Assembly (NCBI RefSeq): GCF_014851685.1
Contig: NZ_JACVAC010000006.1
Coordinates: 186,001-250,000 of the forward strand
Reading direction: 5' to 3'
Source: Pseudomonas sp. PDM05
GTDB lineage: Bacteria > Pseudomonadota > Gammaproteobacteria > Pseudomonadales > Pseudomonadaceae
Length of the DNA: 64,000 bases
Of the stretch, positions 39,144-49,195 are shown one piece after another. Position 1 is the stretch's first letter, and every line of letters begins with the position of its first letter. The position numbers and the translations under genes are program-made. The notes below the pieces were generated by a model. That model worked only from the letters and a program-made list of their open reading frames with translations. It was not told the DNA's origin and did not search any database.

Positions 39144-41045
39144 TTAAACCGAAGCAAAACGGGTAATCCCGTGTTTTCGCAACTTGCGGTACAAGGTATT
39201 GCGACTGACACCCAGATGCTCCGCCGTTTGCGTCATGCGCCAATGCTGACGCTCCAGCGCCGCCAACAAAGTCTGGCGCTCGGCATCGTCGAGCGGCAAC
39301 TCGCTGGCCCGGTTCAGCGGGGCCTGGTGCAATAGCGCCGGCAGGTCGGCCAGCCCGATGCGTCCGTGATCACACAGCGCCACCAGGGTGCGCAACACGG
39401 TGCGCAATTGCCGCACATTCCCAGGCCAGGCATAGCCCAGCAACGTTTGACGCGCCGCCGGCTCCAGGCTGATCGACTGTCCTTGCGCCTCCTCGGTCAA
39501 CAGGAAGTCGAACAACTGCTGCTTGTCACTGCGCTCGCGCAATGCCGGCAAGGCCACTTCCAGACCGTTGAGGCGGTAGTACAAATCCTCGCGAAAGCTG
39601 CCGTCCTGCACGCGCGCCAGCAGATTGCGGTGGGTCGCGCTGACGATTCTGACATTCACCGCCTGGGGCGCACCGCCGATGGGTACCACCTGGCGGTCCT
39701 CCAACACCCTCAACAAGCGGGTCTGCAACGCCAGCGGCATGTCACCGATTTCATCGAGGAACAGGGTACCGCCGTCCGCTTGCTGCAACTTGCCGCGCAT
39801 GCCTTCTTTAAGCGCGCCGGTGAAGCTGCCGCCACGATAGCCGAACAGTTCGCTTTCGATCAGGTTTTCCGGGATGGCCGCACAGTTGAGTGCAACAAAC
39901 GCCTTGTCTGCGCGCTGGCTGGCCTGGTGCACGGCCTTGGCGAAGGCTTCTTTACCAGAGCCGGTCTCGCCGTTGATCAACAAGGGCACATCGCGCTCGA
40001 ACACCCGCAGCGCCTTGCGAAACTCGTTTTGCAGCGCCGGATCGCCCAGGCAGATACCGGGCAAGCGCGCCGGCGCGGGCTTGGCCACTGGCATCGACAC
40101 CGGCACCGTGCGCGACTGACCGCGCAACGCGGCGAACAGGTGCCGGCCGTCACGTGTGCGCAGAGGCCAACTGGCAGTGGCATTGGCACTGGCGCGTCCG
40201 AGCAGTTGATCCAGGGAACAGTCGAAGCATGCGTCTACCGACTGCCCCAGCAAACTGCCGCGCATTTGCCCCAGCAGGTTGAGGGCGCTCTGGTTGACCG
40301 CACAAATCCGCCCATCGCCGTCGAACGCCAGCTGTCCTTCGCTGAACAGGCCCACCGACTCGGCTTGCAGATGAAAACGCAGCAGCCAGTGATGTTCAAA
40401 GTGGCGCAGGAAATAGCAACTTTCGATCATCTTCGCCGAGAGGTTGACCAGCGCCATCGTATGGAACTGGCTCTGGCGCGATACGGCCTCACGGGCTGAA
40501 GACACATCCAGCACCGCCAGCAATTCGCCATGAGGGTCGAACACCGGGCTCGCCGAACACGTCAGCCCGGTATGGCGGCCGCGAAAATGCTCATCGCGAT
40601 GAATGGTCAGGGACTGGCGCTCTACCAGGCAAGTGCCGATACCGTTGGTACCTTCGCAGGCTTCGCTCCAATCGGCACCGAGCCACAACCCGGCACGCTC
40701 GAAGATCTTGCGCTCGGACGGCGCGGTGACACAGTTGAGGATCACCCCGCGCGCATCGGTCAGCAGCACCGCATGACCGGCGCCCGAGAGCTGTTGGTGC
40801 AGGCTGTTCATCTCACTGCCGGCAATGTGCAGCACCTGTTGCAGGCGCTCGCGGCTTTCCAGCAAGCGGCCGTGCTCAAGCACGGTGGGCGCGAGGGTCT
40901 GCGCAGGGTCGAGATGATAGTCCTCCAGGCAACGCAGCCAGGACCGGGCGATCGACGGATCACTGGCGGGGCCTTGGGAACGTGCTTGTCCGCGTGTCAC
41001 GGTCAAGACTTGCTGGGCATGGCGACTGAAATGATCGTTGTGCAT
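39144..41045 (-). CDS. eatR: sigma-54-dependent activator of ethanolamine catabolism (EatR/AcoR-like)
   Basis: A 633-residue bacterial enhancer-binding protein. It has an N-terminal GAF-like sensor (about residues 75-190) and a PAS-like segment (about 225-300). The AAA+ domain carries Walker A Gly359-Glu-Thr-Gly-Ser-Gly-Lys365, the sigma-54-contacting loop GSFTGA (406-411, a variant of GAFTGA) and Walker B LFLDEIGDMPL (about 428). A Fis-type helix-turn-helix is at the C-terminus (MTQTAEHLGVSRNTLYRKLRKHG). It is divergent from an ethanolamine gene set with a sigma-54 promoter, matching P. aeruginosa PA4021 (EatR) in context. Confidence 0.88.
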   Translation of the reverse strand: MHNDHFSRHAQQVLTVTRGQARSQGPASDPSIARSWLRCLEDYHLDPAQTLAPTVLEHGRLLESRERLQQVLHIAGSEMNSLHQQLSGAGHAVLLTDARGVILNCVTAPSERKIFERAGLWLGADWSEACEGTNGIGTCLVERQSLTIHRDEHFRGRHTGLTCSASPVFDPHGELLAVLDVSSAREAVSRQSQFHTMALVNLSAKMIESCYFLRHFEHHWLLRFHLQAESVGLFSEGQLAFDGDGRICAVNQSALNLLGQMRGSLLGQSVDACFDCSLDQLLGRASANATASWPLRTRDGRHLFAALRGQSRTVPVSMPVAKPAPARLPGICLGDPALQNEFRKALRVFERDVPLLINGETGSGKEAFAKAVHQASQRADKAFVALNCAAIPENLIESELFGYRGGSFTGALKEGMRGKLQQADGGTLFLDEIGDMPLALQTRLLRVLEDRQVVPIGGAPQAVNVRIVSATHRNLLARVQDGSFREDLYYRLNGLEVALPALRERSDKQQLFDFLLTEEAQGQSISLEPAARQTLLGYAWPGNVRQLRTVLRTLVALCDHGRIGLADLPALLHQAPLNRASELPLDDAERQTLLAALERQHWRMTQTAEHLGVSRNTLYRKLRKHGITRFASV

Positions 41046-41236
41046 TTCTTATTATTCTCCCTGCGTGAGAGCGCCCAGCATCCCCCAGCCATCCGACCAA
41101 TGCAATCCCGGGCAGACTCACTGGTCACGGGCTGTACCGTTTATGGCACAACCTGTCACATCACCTGTGTCAACGCTGCCACAGTAGCGCCTTGCAACAA
41201 AGTCCAAGCCCTTGATTTAGCTGGCCTGCGCAGCGG

Positions 41237-41252
41237 TGGCCCAACCTTTGCT
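41237..41252 (+). promoter_or_regulatory. sigma-54 (-24/-12) promoter of the aldehyde dehydrogenase gene
   Basis: TGGCCCAACCTTTGCT has GG and GC dinucleotides with the required 10-base separation. It is 65 bases upstream of the ATG at 41317 and next to a sigma-54 activator gene. The 100 bases upstream contain partly symmetrical TGTCAC...GTGTCA segments (about 41155-41175) that could be the activator site. Confidence 0.75.
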
Positions 41253-41316
41253 CTACGCTTATCAAGCGCAGCAGCGCTGCACTCCAAATAAACATAAAAG
41301 CCAGGAGATACCCACC

Positions 41317-42837
41317 ATGCGTTACGCACACCCCGGTACTGAAGGCGCAATCGTTTCGTTCAAGGCCAAGTACGGCAACTACATCAACGGCGAGTTTGTG
41401 CCGCCGGTCGAAGGCAACTATTTCACCAACACCTCGCCAGTCAACGGCAAGCCTATCGCCGAGTTCCCGCGCTCCACTGCCAAGGACATCGACAAGGCGC
41501 TTGACGCCGCCCACGCTGCTGCGGACGCCTGGGGCAAAACCTCAGTGCAGGACCGCTCGCTGGTGCTGCTGAAAATCGCCGACCGTATCGAGCAGAACCT
41601 CGAACTGCTGGCCATCACCGAAACCTGGGACAACGGCAAGGCGGTGCGTGAAACCCTCAACGCCGACATCCCGCTGGCCGCCGACCACTTCCGCTACTAC
41701 GCCGGCTGCATCCGCGCCCAGGAAGGCAGCAGCGCCGAGATCAACGAACACACCGCCGCCTATCACTTCCACGAACCGCTGGGCGTGGTCGGCCAGATCA
41801 TCCCGTGGAACTTCCCGATCCTGATGGCCGCCTGGAAACTCGCCCCGGCCCTGGCCGCCGGCAACTGCGTGGTACTCAAGCCGGCCGAGCAAACCCCACT
41901 GGGCATCAACGTGCTGCTCGAAGTGATCGGCGACCTGCTGCCACCGGGCGTACTCAACATGGTGCACGGTTTCGGTAAAGAAGCCGGTGAAGCCCTGGCC
42001 ACCAGCAAGCGCATCGCCAAGATTGCGTTCACCGGCTCGACGCCGGTGGGCTCGCACATCATGCATGCGGCGGCTAACAACATCATTCCGTCGACCGTTG
42101 AGTTGGGTGGCAAGTCGCCGAACATCTTCTTCGAAGACATCATGAAGGCCGAGCCGTCCTTTATCGAAAAGGCCGCCGAAGGCCTGGTGCTGGCGTTCTT
42201 CAACCAAGGCGAAGTGTGCACCTGCCCATCTCGCGCCCTGGTGCAGGAGTCGATCTACGACGACTTCATGAAAGTGGTGATGAAAAAGATCGAATCGATC
42301 AAACGTGGCGACCCGCTGGACACCGACACCATGGTTGGCGCCCAGGCATCCGAGCAGCAGTTCGACAAGATCCTGTCCTACCTGGAAATCGCCAAGGGTG
42401 AAGGCGCGCAGCTGCTCACCGGCGGCAAGGTCGAGAAGCTCACCGGCGACATGGCTGGCGGCTATTACATCCAACCGACCCTGCTCAAGGGCACCAACGC
42501 AATGCGCGTGTTCCAGGAAGAAATCTTCGGCCCGGTGGTAAGCATCACCACCTTCAAGGACGAAGCCGAGGCCTTGGCCATTGCCAACGACACCGAGTTC
42601 GGCCTGGGTGCTGGCGTGTGGACACGCGACATCAACCGCGCCTATCGCGTAGGCCGGGCAATCAAGGCGGGCCGCGTGTGGACCAACTGCTATCACCTGT
42701 ACCCGGCGCATGCCGCGTTCGGCGGTTACAAGAAGTCCGGCGTGGGACGTGAGACGCACAAGATGATGTTGGATCACTACCAGCAAACCAAGAACTTGCT
42801 GGTTAGTTATGACATTAATCCGTTGGGCTTCTTCTAA
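41317..42837 (+). CDS. exaC: NAD+-dependent acetaldehyde dehydrogenase (ExaC type)
   Basis: A 506-residue aldehyde dehydrogenase. The NAD-binding region is [18 protein letters not shown] and [12 protein letters not shown], the general base Glu263 is in VELGGKSP, and the catalytic Cys301 is in [13 protein letters not shown]. It would oxidise the acetaldehyde released by EutBC to acetate. The start [16 protein letters not shown] follows a CCAGGAG ribosome site. Induction by the neighbouring activator through the sigma-54 promoter is likely. Confidence 0.92.
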   Translation: MRYAHPGTEGAIVSFKAKYGNYINGEFVPPVEGNYFTNTSPVNGKPIAEFPRSTAKDIDKALDAAHAAADAWGKTSVQDRSLVLLKIADRIEQNLELLAITETWDNGKAVRETLNADIPLAADHFRYYAGCIRAQEGSSAEINEHTAAYHFHEPLGVVGQIIPWNFPILMAAWKLAPALAAGNCVVLKPAEQTPLGINVLLEVIGDLLPPGVLNMVHGFGKEAGEALATSKRIAKIAFTGSTPVGSHIMHAAANNIIPSTVELGGKSPNIFFEDIMKAEPSFIEKAAEGLVLAFFNQGEVCTCPSRALVQESIYDDFMKVVMKKIESIKRGDPLDTDTMVGAQASEQQFDKILSYLEIAKGEGAQLLTGGKVEKLTGDMAGGYYIQPTLLKGTNAMRVFQEEIFGPVVSITTFKDEAEALAIANDTEFGLGAGVWTRDINRAYRVGRAIKAGRVWTNCYHLYPAHAAFGGYKKSGVGRETHKMMLDHYQQTKNLLVSYDINPLGFF

Positions 42838-42877
42838 CTAACCACTGCCCTCCCACATTTGAAATGCAATTGAAAAT

Positions 42878-42964
42878 GTGGGAGCAGGCTTGCTCGCGAA
42901 AGCAGTGTATCAGTTACAGACTTATCAACTGACCTACCGTTTTCGCGAGCAAGCCCGCTCCCAC
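42878..42964. repeat. REPIN, GCGGGCTTGCTCGCGAA type
   Basis: GTGGGAGCAGGCTTGCTCGCGAAA and its inverse TTTCGCGAGCAAGCCCGCTCCCAC; the left arm has one base change. It fills most of the 210-base gap between the dehydrogenase and permease genes. Confidence 0.9.
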
Positions 42965-43047
42965 ACTTGAAGTTTCATAAGTACTTGCGAACTTCATCCG
43001 GCACACAGATGCCGAATTAGAACAATAACAATGAAAGGTACTTCCTC

Positions 43048-44481
43048 ATGCCTAGCGAACCGAGTGGATCTTCTGTCGACTTCGAAAAAGTCGACTCCCA
43101 ATACTTCCAACAACGCGAACTCAAAAAAGGCGCCGCCGGCTGGGTGCTGTTGGTTGGCCTTGGCGTTGCCTATGTTATTTCCGGCGACTACGCCGGCTGG
43201 AACTTCGGCCTGGCCCAAGGTGGCTGGGGTGGCATGTTCCTCGCCACTTTGCTGATGGCCACCATGTACCTGTGCATGTGTTTTTCCCTGGCCGAACTGT
43301 CCTCGATGATCCCAACCGCCGGCGGCGGCTACGGGTTTGCCCGCAGTGCGTTTGGCCCCTGGGGCGGGTTCCTCACGGGCACCGCGATCCTGATCGAATA
43401 TGCCATTGCACCGGCAGCCATCGCGGTGTTCATCGGCGCCTATTGCGAGTCGCTCTTCGGGGTTGGCGGCTGGATGATCTACCTGGCGTTCTACATCATC
43501 TTTATCGGCATCCACATCTTTGGTGTCGGTGAAGCCCTGAAGTTGATGTTTGTGATCACCGCTATCGCCGCGATTGCCCTGGGTGTGTTCCTGGTGTCGA
43601 TGGTGCCGCACTTCAACGTCGCCAACCTGCTCGACATTCCCGTGACCGAAGCCAAGGGCGCCAGCACGTTCCTGCCGTTCGGCTACGTCGGCGTGTGGGC
43701 GGCGATTCCTTATGCGATCTGGTTTTTCCTCGCCGTCGAAGGCGTACCGCTGGCTGCCGAAGAAACCAAGAACCCGAAACGCGACCTCCCTCGCGGCCTG
43801 ATTGGCGCCATTGTGGTGCTGACCAGTTTTGCCCTGCTGATCCTGGTGATTGCGCCGGGCGGTGCGGGAACCTATGCACTGATCAAATCGGGCAACCCAT
43901 TGGTTGAAGCGCTGGCGCTGTCCTACGGTGGTTCGACGTGGATGGGCAGCTTCGTCAACCTCGTCGGCCTGGCCGGCTTGATTGCGAGTTTTTTCTCGAT
44001 CATCTACGCCTATTCGCGGCAGATCTTCGCGCTTTCCCGTGCGGGCTACCTGCCACGCAAACTGTCCCAGACCAATAAAAGCAAAGCACCGGTGCTGGCA
44101 TTGGTCATCCCCGGCATCATCGGTTTTGGCCTGTCTTTGACCGGCCAGGGTGATTTGCTGATCCTGGTGGCGGTGTTCGGCGCGACGATTTCCTACGTGC
44201 TGATGATGGCCGCGCACATCACCCTGCGCATTCGTCGCCCCAAAATGGACCGCCCGTACCGCACACCTGGGGGCATCTTCACCTCCGGCGTCGCCTTGGT
44301 ACTGGCTTGCGTGGCCGTAGTGGCGGGCTTCCTGGTCGATCCACGGGTGGTGATTGGCGCTGCGATCATCTATGGAGTATTAATTGCTTACTTTGCTTTC
44401 TACAGCCGGCATCACTTGGTAGCAGGCACGCCCGAAGAGGAATTCGCGGCGATCCAGGCCGCAGAGGCCGCCTTGCACTGA
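43048..44481 (+). CDS. eat: ethanolamine permease (APC superfamily)
   Basis: A 477-residue inner-membrane transporter with about twelve helices. After a hydrophilic N-terminus come LVGLGVAYVISGDYAGWNFGL (the APC helix-1 motif), SSMIPTAGGGYGFAR, FFLAVEGVPLAAEETKNPKRDLPRG, and FSIIYAYSRQIFALSRAGYLP. The location between the aldehyde dehydrogenase and eutBC gives the substrate. eutB follows after 53 bases. Confidence 0.92.
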   Translation: MPSEPSGSSVDFEKVDSQYFQQRELKKGAAGWVLLVGLGVAYVISGDYAGWNFGLAQGGWGGMFLATLLMATMYLCMCFSLAELSSMIPTAGGGYGFARSAFGPWGGFLTGTAILIEYAIAPAAIAVFIGAYCESLFGVGGWMIYLAFYIIFIGIHIFGVGEALKLMFVITAIAAIALGVFLVSMVPHFNVANLLDIPVTEAKGASTFLPFGYVGVWAAIPYAIWFFLAVEGVPLAAEETKNPKRDLPRGLIGAIVVLTSFALLILVIAPGGAGTYALIKSGNPLVEALALSYGGSTWMGSFVNLVGLAGLIASFFSIIYAYSRQIFALSRAGYLPRKLSQTNKSKAPVLALVIPGIIGFGLSLTGQGDLLILVAVFGATISYVLMMAAHITLRIRRPKMDRPYRTPGGIFTSGVALVLACVAVVAGFLVDPRVVIGAAIIYGVLIAYFAFYSRHHLVAGTPEEEFAAIQAAEAALH

Positions 44482-44534
44482 CTGCCGTAAACCTCGACGC
44501 GAGCGCCGTGCCCGCGTCGTCAAGGAGACACTGT

Positions 44535-45929
44535 ATGGCAAGCTTTTCCCACGCGGTGGGTACACAAACCTACCGCTTCGACAGCCTCAAGGACGTAATG
44601 GCCAAGGCCAGTCCTGCACGCTCCGGGGACTTTCTCGCTGGCGTGGCCGCGCAAAACGACGGTGAACGGGTGGCCGCGCAGATGGCGCTGGCGAATATCC
44701 CGCTGAAACACTTCCTCGAAGAAGCGCTGATCCCCTATGAAAGCGATGAAGTCACCCGGCTGATCATCGACACCCATGATAAGCAGGCGTTTGCCGTGGT
44801 CAGCCACCTGACCGTCGGCGGCTTGCGCGACTGGCTGCTGAGCGACGCGGCCGACGAACATAGCCTACGCGCGCTGGCGCCTGGGCTGACGCCGGAAATG
44901 GCTGCCGCCGTGTCCAAGATCATGCGCGTGCAGGATCTGGTGCTGGTGGCGCAGAAGATCCGCGTCGTCACCCAGTTCCGCGGCACCATGGGCCTGCGCG
45001 GGCGCTTATCCACACGCCTGCAGCCCAACCACCCAACCGATGAGCCGGCCGGTATCGCCGCGAGCATTCTCGACGGCCTGCTGTACGGTAACGGCGACGC
45101 CATGATCGGCATCAACCCGGCCACCGACAGCATCGCCTCGATCTGCGCCATGCTCGAAATGCTCGACGCAATCATCCAGCGCTACGAGATCCCGACCCAG
45201 GCCTGCGTGCTGACCCACGTCACCACCTCCATCGAAGCGATCAACCGTGGCGTGCCGTTGGACCTGGTGTTCCAGTCGATTGCCGGCACCGAAGCGGCCA
45301 ACGCCAGTTTCGGCATCAACCTGAACGTGTTGCAGGAAGGTTACGACGCGGGCCTGAGCCTCAATCGCGGTACCCTGGGCCAGAACCTGATGTATTTCGA
45401 AACCGGCCAGGGCAGCGCCTTGTCGGCCAACGCGCACTTTGGGGTCGACCAGCAAACCTGTGAAACCCGGGCCTATGCGGTGGCGCGGCATTTCAAGCCG
45501 TTCCTGGTCAACACCGTGGTCGGTTTTATCGGCCCGGAGTACCTGTACAACGGCAAGCAGATCATCCGCGCCGGCCTCGAAGACCACTTCTGCGGCAAGC
45601 TACTGGGCGTGCCGATGGGTTGCGACATCTGCTACACCAACCACGCCGAAGCCGACCAGGACGACATGGACACCCTGCTGACCCTGCTCGGCGTGGCGGG
45701 GATCAACTTCATCATGGGCATCCCCGGCTCTGACGACATCATGCTCAACTACCAGACCACCTCGTTCCACGACGCCCTGTACGCCCGCCAGACCCTGGGC
45801 TTGAAGCCGGCACCGGAGTTTGAACAGTGGCTGGCGAAGATGGGTATCTTCACGCAAGCCGATGGCAAGGTGCGCTTCGGTAACAGCCTGCCACCGGCGT
45901 TTCGCCAAGCCTTGGCGCAATTGGGATGA
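44535..45929 (+). CDS. eutB: ethanolamine ammonia-lyase large subunit
   Basis: Adenosylcobalamin-dependent enzyme subunit that binds ethanolamine in a TIM barrel and releases acetaldehyde and ammonia. At 464 residues it matches the family. Motifs are [61 protein letters not shown], and [14 protein letters not shown]. The ATG at 44535 follows CAAGGAG; the 76 upstream in-frame codons overlap the permease gene and are not used. Confidence 0.97.
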   Translation: MASFSHAVGTQTYRFDSLKDVMAKASPARSGDFLAGVAAQNDGERVAAQMALANIPLKHFLEEALIPYESDEVTRLIIDTHDKQAFAVVSHLTVGGLRDWLLSDAADEHSLRALAPGLTPEMAAAVSKIMRVQDLVLVAQKIRVVTQFRGTMGLRGRLSTRLQPNHPTDEPAGIAASILDGLLYGNGDAMIGINPATDSIASICAMLEMLDAIIQRYEIPTQACVLTHVTTSIEAINRGVPLDLVFQSIAGTEAANASFGINLNVLQEGYDAGLSLNRGTLGQNLMYFETGQGSALSANAHFGVDQQTCETRAYAVARHFKPFLVNTVVGFIGPEYLYNGKQIIRAGLEDHFCGKLLGVPMGCDICYTNHAEADQDDMDTLLTLLGVAGINFIMGIPGSDDIMLNYQTTSFHDALYARQTLGLKPAPEFEQWLAKMGIFTQADGKVRFGNSLPPAFRQALAQLG

Positions 45930-46759
45930 AGGAGCCGCCCGTGCAACTCGACCTACCTGAGAACCCGTGGCTGGAACTGCGCCGCCTGACCCCGGCGCGC
46001 ATTGCCCTGGGCCGTACCGGCACCAGCATTCCCACCCAGGCGCAACTGGACTTCCAGTTCGCCCACGCCCAGGCGCGGGACGCCGTGCACCTGCCCTTCG
46101 ACCATGCCGGCCTCAGCGGCCAACTGGCCGAACGCGGCCGTGAGAGCCTGTTGCTGCACAGCGCCGCAACTGACCGGCACAGCTACCTGCAACGCCCGGA
46201 CCTGGGGCGGCGCTTGAGCGATGAGTCGGCCCAGGCGCTGCGCGCACATGCGGCGGCCAATCCCGGTGGCGTGGACCTGGCAGTGGTGGTGGCAGATGGC
46301 TTGTCCGCACTGGCGGTGCATAAACATACGTTGCCGTTTCTGACACGCATGGAAGAACAGACCCACGCCGAAGGCTGGTCCTTGTCACCCGTCATCCTGG
46401 TCGAACAAGGCCGTGTGGCCGTGGCCGATGAGATTGGCCAATTGCTCGGCGCCAAGATGGTGGTGATCCTGATCGGCGAACGGCCAGGGCTCAGCTCGCC
46501 GGACAGCCTGGGGTTGTATTTCACCTACAACCCCAAGGTCGGCCTCACCGATGCGTATCGCAATTGCATCTCCAACGTACGCCTGGAGGGCTTGAGCTAC
46601 GGCATGGCAGCCCATCGCCTGCTTTACTTGATGCGAGAGGCGTGTTGCCGGCAACTGTCGGGGGTCAACCTCAAGGATGAGGCGCAGGTTCAGACCATCG
46701 AATCGGATGATCCGGACCTGATGAAAGGTAATTTCCTGCTCAGTTCACCGGATGACTGA
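45926..46759 (+). CDS. eutC: ethanolamine ammonia-lyase small subunit
   Basis: Contributes the Rossmann-like part of the cobalamin site. It has 277 residues: [61 protein letters not shown]. The ATG overlaps the eutB stop by 4 bases. A GTG five codons later (45941) sits 6 bases after AAGGAG and could be the real start, but homologues share the (M)xxPPV beginning. No cobalamin biosynthesis or microcompartment genes are nearby, so this is the non-compartment pathway of pseudomonads. Confidence 0.95.
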   Translation: MKEPPVQLDLPENPWLELRRLTPARIALGRTGTSIPTQAQLDFQFAHAQARDAVHLPFDHAGLSGQLAERGRESLLLHSAATDRHSYLQRPDLGRRLSDESAQALRAHAAANPGGVDLAVVVADGLSALAVHKHTLPFLTRMEEQTHAEGWSLSPVILVEQGRVAVADEIGQLLGAKMVVILIGERPGLSSPDSLGLYFTYNPKVGLTDAYRNCISNVRLEGLSYGMAAHRLLYLMREACCRQLSGVNLKDEAQVQTIESDDPDLMKGNFLLSSPDD

Positions 46760-46851
46760 ACGCTGCATGATTGCGCTTTTTCGCGCCGTTAGGCAGCATC
46801 GAGTCACGGCCGCTTCTGTGGTCATACCCCATTTGGAAGTTGAGGCCTGGC

Positions 46852-47310
46852 ATGCGGATTACTCAAGCGACCCTGGAACACCTGGACCTGTTGACCCCAT
46901 TGTTCGTCAAATACCGCGAATTCTACGGTGCATTGCCCTTCCCAGACTCGTCGCGGGCCTTCCTGGAAAAGCGCCTGCGCCGCAAGGAATCGGTGATCTA
47001 CCTGGCCCTGGCCGATGATGACGATAAAAAGCTGCTCGGTTTTTGCCAGCTGTATCCGAGCTTTTCTTCGCTGTCGCTCAAGCGCGTGTGGATCCTCAAC
47101 GACATCTATGTGGCCGAAGACGCTCGTCGGCAACTGGTGGCCGACAACCTGATGCGCACCGCGAAGAAAATGGCCAAGGAGACCCATGCGGTGCGGCTGC
47201 GGGTGTCTACCAGCAGTGACAATCAAGTGGCGCAGAAGACGTATGAGTCGATCGGGTTTCGTGAAGACACCGAGTTCAAGAACTACGTGCTGCCGATCAG
47301 CGAAGACTGA
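46852..47310 (+). CDS. GNAT-family N-acetyltransferase
   Basis: A 152-residue acetyltransferase: LYPSFSSLSLKRVWILNDIYVAEDARRQLVADNLM is the acetyl-CoA site region, with R/Q-x-x-x-A in place of the classic Q/RxxGxG/A. It ends VRLRVSTSSDNQVAQKTYESIGF. The ATG at 46852 has GAGG 6 bases upstream. The substrate is unknown. It starts 92 bases after eutC. Confidence 0.85.
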   Translation: MRITQATLEHLDLLTPLFVKYREFYGALPFPDSSRAFLEKRLRRKESVIYLALADDDDKKLLGFCQLYPSFSSLSLKRVWILNDIYVAEDARRQLVADNLMRTAKKMAKETHAVRLRVSTSSDNQVAQKTYESIGFREDTEFKNYVLPISED

Positions 47311-47332
47311 CCACTGCCCCCCAAAATCCCCT

Positions 47333-47419
47333 GTGGGAGCGGGCTTGCCCGCGAATGCGGTGGTTCAGCATCAGATGTGCTGACTGACACGACGCTTTCG
47401 CGAGCAAGCCCGCTCCCAC
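47333..47419. repeat. REPIN with arms of different subtypes
   Basis: The left arm GTGGGAGCGGGCTTGCCCGCGAA and the right arm TTCGCGAGCAAGCCCGCTCCCAC differ at one base of the inner palindrome (CCC against CTC). Confidence 0.88.
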
Positions 47420-47496
47420 ATTTGGATCGGTGTATATTTTCGAAAACCGCGACATCCCCCGCTACAAAACCAACAGGCTTTTCACCTCTCGATCCG

Positions 47497-47502
47497 TATA
47501 AT
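47497..47502 (+). promoter_or_regulatory. -10 element upstream of the DedA gene
   Basis: Perfect TATAAT followed by GCGGACC, 106 bases upstream of the dedA ATG. The -35 region is poor. Confidence 0.4.
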
Positions 47503-47607
47503 GCGGACCTTTCAGGGATGTAAGAATCGCGGCATACACTTGTAGCCTTACTTACCCCAGCTTCCGCACTGGCCTGCTGAGCCGAGCCATTCACACAGGT
47601 GCCATCC

Positions 47608-48264
47608 ATGGATTTCAACCCGCTCGACCTTATCCTGCATCTCGACGTCTACCTCGACCTGCTGGTAACCAATTACGGTCCGTGGATCTACGCTATTTTG
47701 TTCCTGGTGATTTTTTGCGAAACCGGCCTGGTGGTCATGCCCTTCCTGCCCGGTGATTCGCTGCTGTTCATCGCCGGTGCGGTCGCCGCAGGCGGCGGCA
47801 TGGACCCGGTCTTGCTGGCCGGCCTGCTGATGTTGGCGGCGATCCTCGGGGACAGCACCAACTACGTCATCGGACGAACAGCGGGAGAGCGCCTGTTCAG
47901 CAACCCGAACTCGAAGATCTTCCGACGCGACTACCTGCAGAAAACCCACGACTTCTACGACAAGCACGGCGGCAAAACCGTGACCCTGGCGCGCTTCCTG
48001 CCGATCCTGCGGACCTTTGCACCATTTGTCGCCGGCATCGCCAAAATGCCTTACGCACGCTTCTTCGGTTTCAGCGTGCTGGGCACTATCCTCTGGGTCG
48101 GTGGCCTGGTGACCCTGGGTTACTTCTTCGGCAACGTGCCGTTCATCAAGAAGAACCTCTCGCTGCTGGTGGTGTTCATCATCCTGCTGTCGCTGGTGCC
48201 GATGATCATTGGCGTGTTTCGCAGCCGCTTTGGTCGCGCCTCCTCCGAAGCCAAGCCGCAGTAA
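47608..48264 (+). CDS. DedA-family membrane protein
   Basis: A 218-residue polytopic inner-membrane protein. The motifs are FCETGLVVMPFLPGDSLLF, GDSTNYVIGRTAGERLF, and GRF[LIV]P-like LARFLPILRTFAPFVAGIAKM. DedA proteins are undecaprenyl-phosphate or phosphatidylethanolamine transporters needed for membrane and proton-motive-force integrity. The ATG at 47608 was preferred to the GTG three codons upstream. It lies 6 bases before the MtfA-like gene. Confidence 0.92.
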   Translation: MDFNPLDLILHLDVYLDLLVTNYGPWIYAILFLVIFCETGLVVMPFLPGDSLLFIAGAVAAGGGMDPVLLAGLLMLAAILGDSTNYVIGRTAGERLFSNPNSKIFRRDYLQKTHDFYDKHGGKTVTLARFLPILRTFAPFVAGIAKMPYARFFGFSVLGTILWVGGLVTLGYFFGNVPFIKKNLSLLVVFIILLSLVPMIIGVFRSRFGRASSEAKPQ

Positions 48265-48270
48265 CCGCGG

Positions 48271-49086
48271 ATGTGGTCCCTCAGCGCCTGGCGTCGCCGG
48301 CGCCTGCTGGCCAAGCACCCGATTGCCGATGACACCTGGCAGCGGGTGCGCCACCATCTGACCTTTCTCGACGGCATCAGCGCCGAGCAGGATCAATGGC
48401 TGCGCGAAGCCTGCGTGGTATTTCTCGCCGAAAAACACCTCACCGCCCTCCCCGGCGTCGAGCTGCATCAGGAACAACGCCTGCTGCTCGCCGCCCAGGC
48501 GCAACTGCCGCTGATGAACCTGGGCGACCTCGATTGGTATCGGGGTTTCCACGAAATCGTGCTGTACCCCGACGACTTTCTCAGCCCCCAACGCCATCGC
48601 GACAGCAGTGGCATCGAGCACGAGTGGGACGGTGAGCACAGCGGCGAAGCCTGGCAACAGGGTCCGGTGATCCTGGCCTGGCCAGGCGTGCTGGCCAGTG
48701 GCAACTGGGAAGGCTACAACCTGGTCATCCACGAACTGGCGCACAAACTCGACATGCTCAACGGCGACGCCAATGGCCTGCCGCCGCTGCACAGCGACAT
48801 GCGCGTGCAGGAATGGGCCAGCGTGATGCAAAGCGCCTACGACGACCTCAATCGCCAGCTGGACGCCAACCCGGACGCCGAAACCGAGATCGACCCCTAC
48901 GCGGCGGAAAACCCGGCGGAATTCTTTGCCGTTACCAGCGAATATTTTTTCAGCGCCCCGGATTTACTGGTCAATAGTTATCCACAGGTGTACGCCCAAC
49001 TCAGCCGCTTTTATCGCCAGGACACCCTGGCCCGCTTGAACCAGCTACAAGCCACGGACCCGCGTTATCAGCCGCAGGGCGAATAA
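48271..49086 (+). CDS. zinc-dependent peptidase, MtfA-like (M90)
   Basis: A 271-residue cytosolic protein with the metallopeptidase motif His154-Glu-Leu-Ala-His158 (VIHELAHKLDMLNGDANG) and a downstream ENPAEFFAVTSEYFF glutamate region. In E. coli, MtfA binds the glucose-PTS repressor Mlc; pseudomonads lack that circuit in the same form, so the physiological target here is open. It is probably co-transcribed with dedA. Confidence 0.9.
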   Translation: MWSLSAWRRRRLLAKHPIADDTWQRVRHHLTFLDGISAEQDQWLREACVVFLAEKHLTALPGVELHQEQRLLLAAQAQLPLMNLGDLDWYRGFHEIVLYPDDFLSPQRHRDSSGIEHEWDGEHSGEAWQQGPVILAWPGVLASGNWEGYNLVIHELAHKLDMLNGDANGLPPLHSDMRVQEWASVMQSAYDDLNRQLDANPDAETEIDPYAAENPAEFFAVTSEYFFSAPDLLVNSYPQVYAQLSRFYRQDTLARLNQLQATDPRYQPQGE

Positions 49087-49128
49087 CCGTACGACGTCTG
49101 GCGCATGGCATCGGCGGCGGAATGTGCC

Positions 49129-49134
49129 TATAAT
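49129..49134 (+). promoter_or_regulatory. -10 element upstream of ppa
   Basis: Perfect TATAAT followed by CGCCGCC, 61 bases before the ppa ATG. The gap between mtfA and ppa is 109 bases. Confidence 0.5.
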
Positions 49135-49195
49135 CGCCGCCACTTTTAGGCCAATCCGGCCAAGTATCTTGGCCAATTAACGGGGGCAACGCCCA

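Noticed and set aside
41150..41166. TGGCACAACCTGTCAC as an alternative sigma-54 promoter
   Set aside because: The -24 GG is good but there is no GC at the required spacing; the element at 41237 fits exactly.
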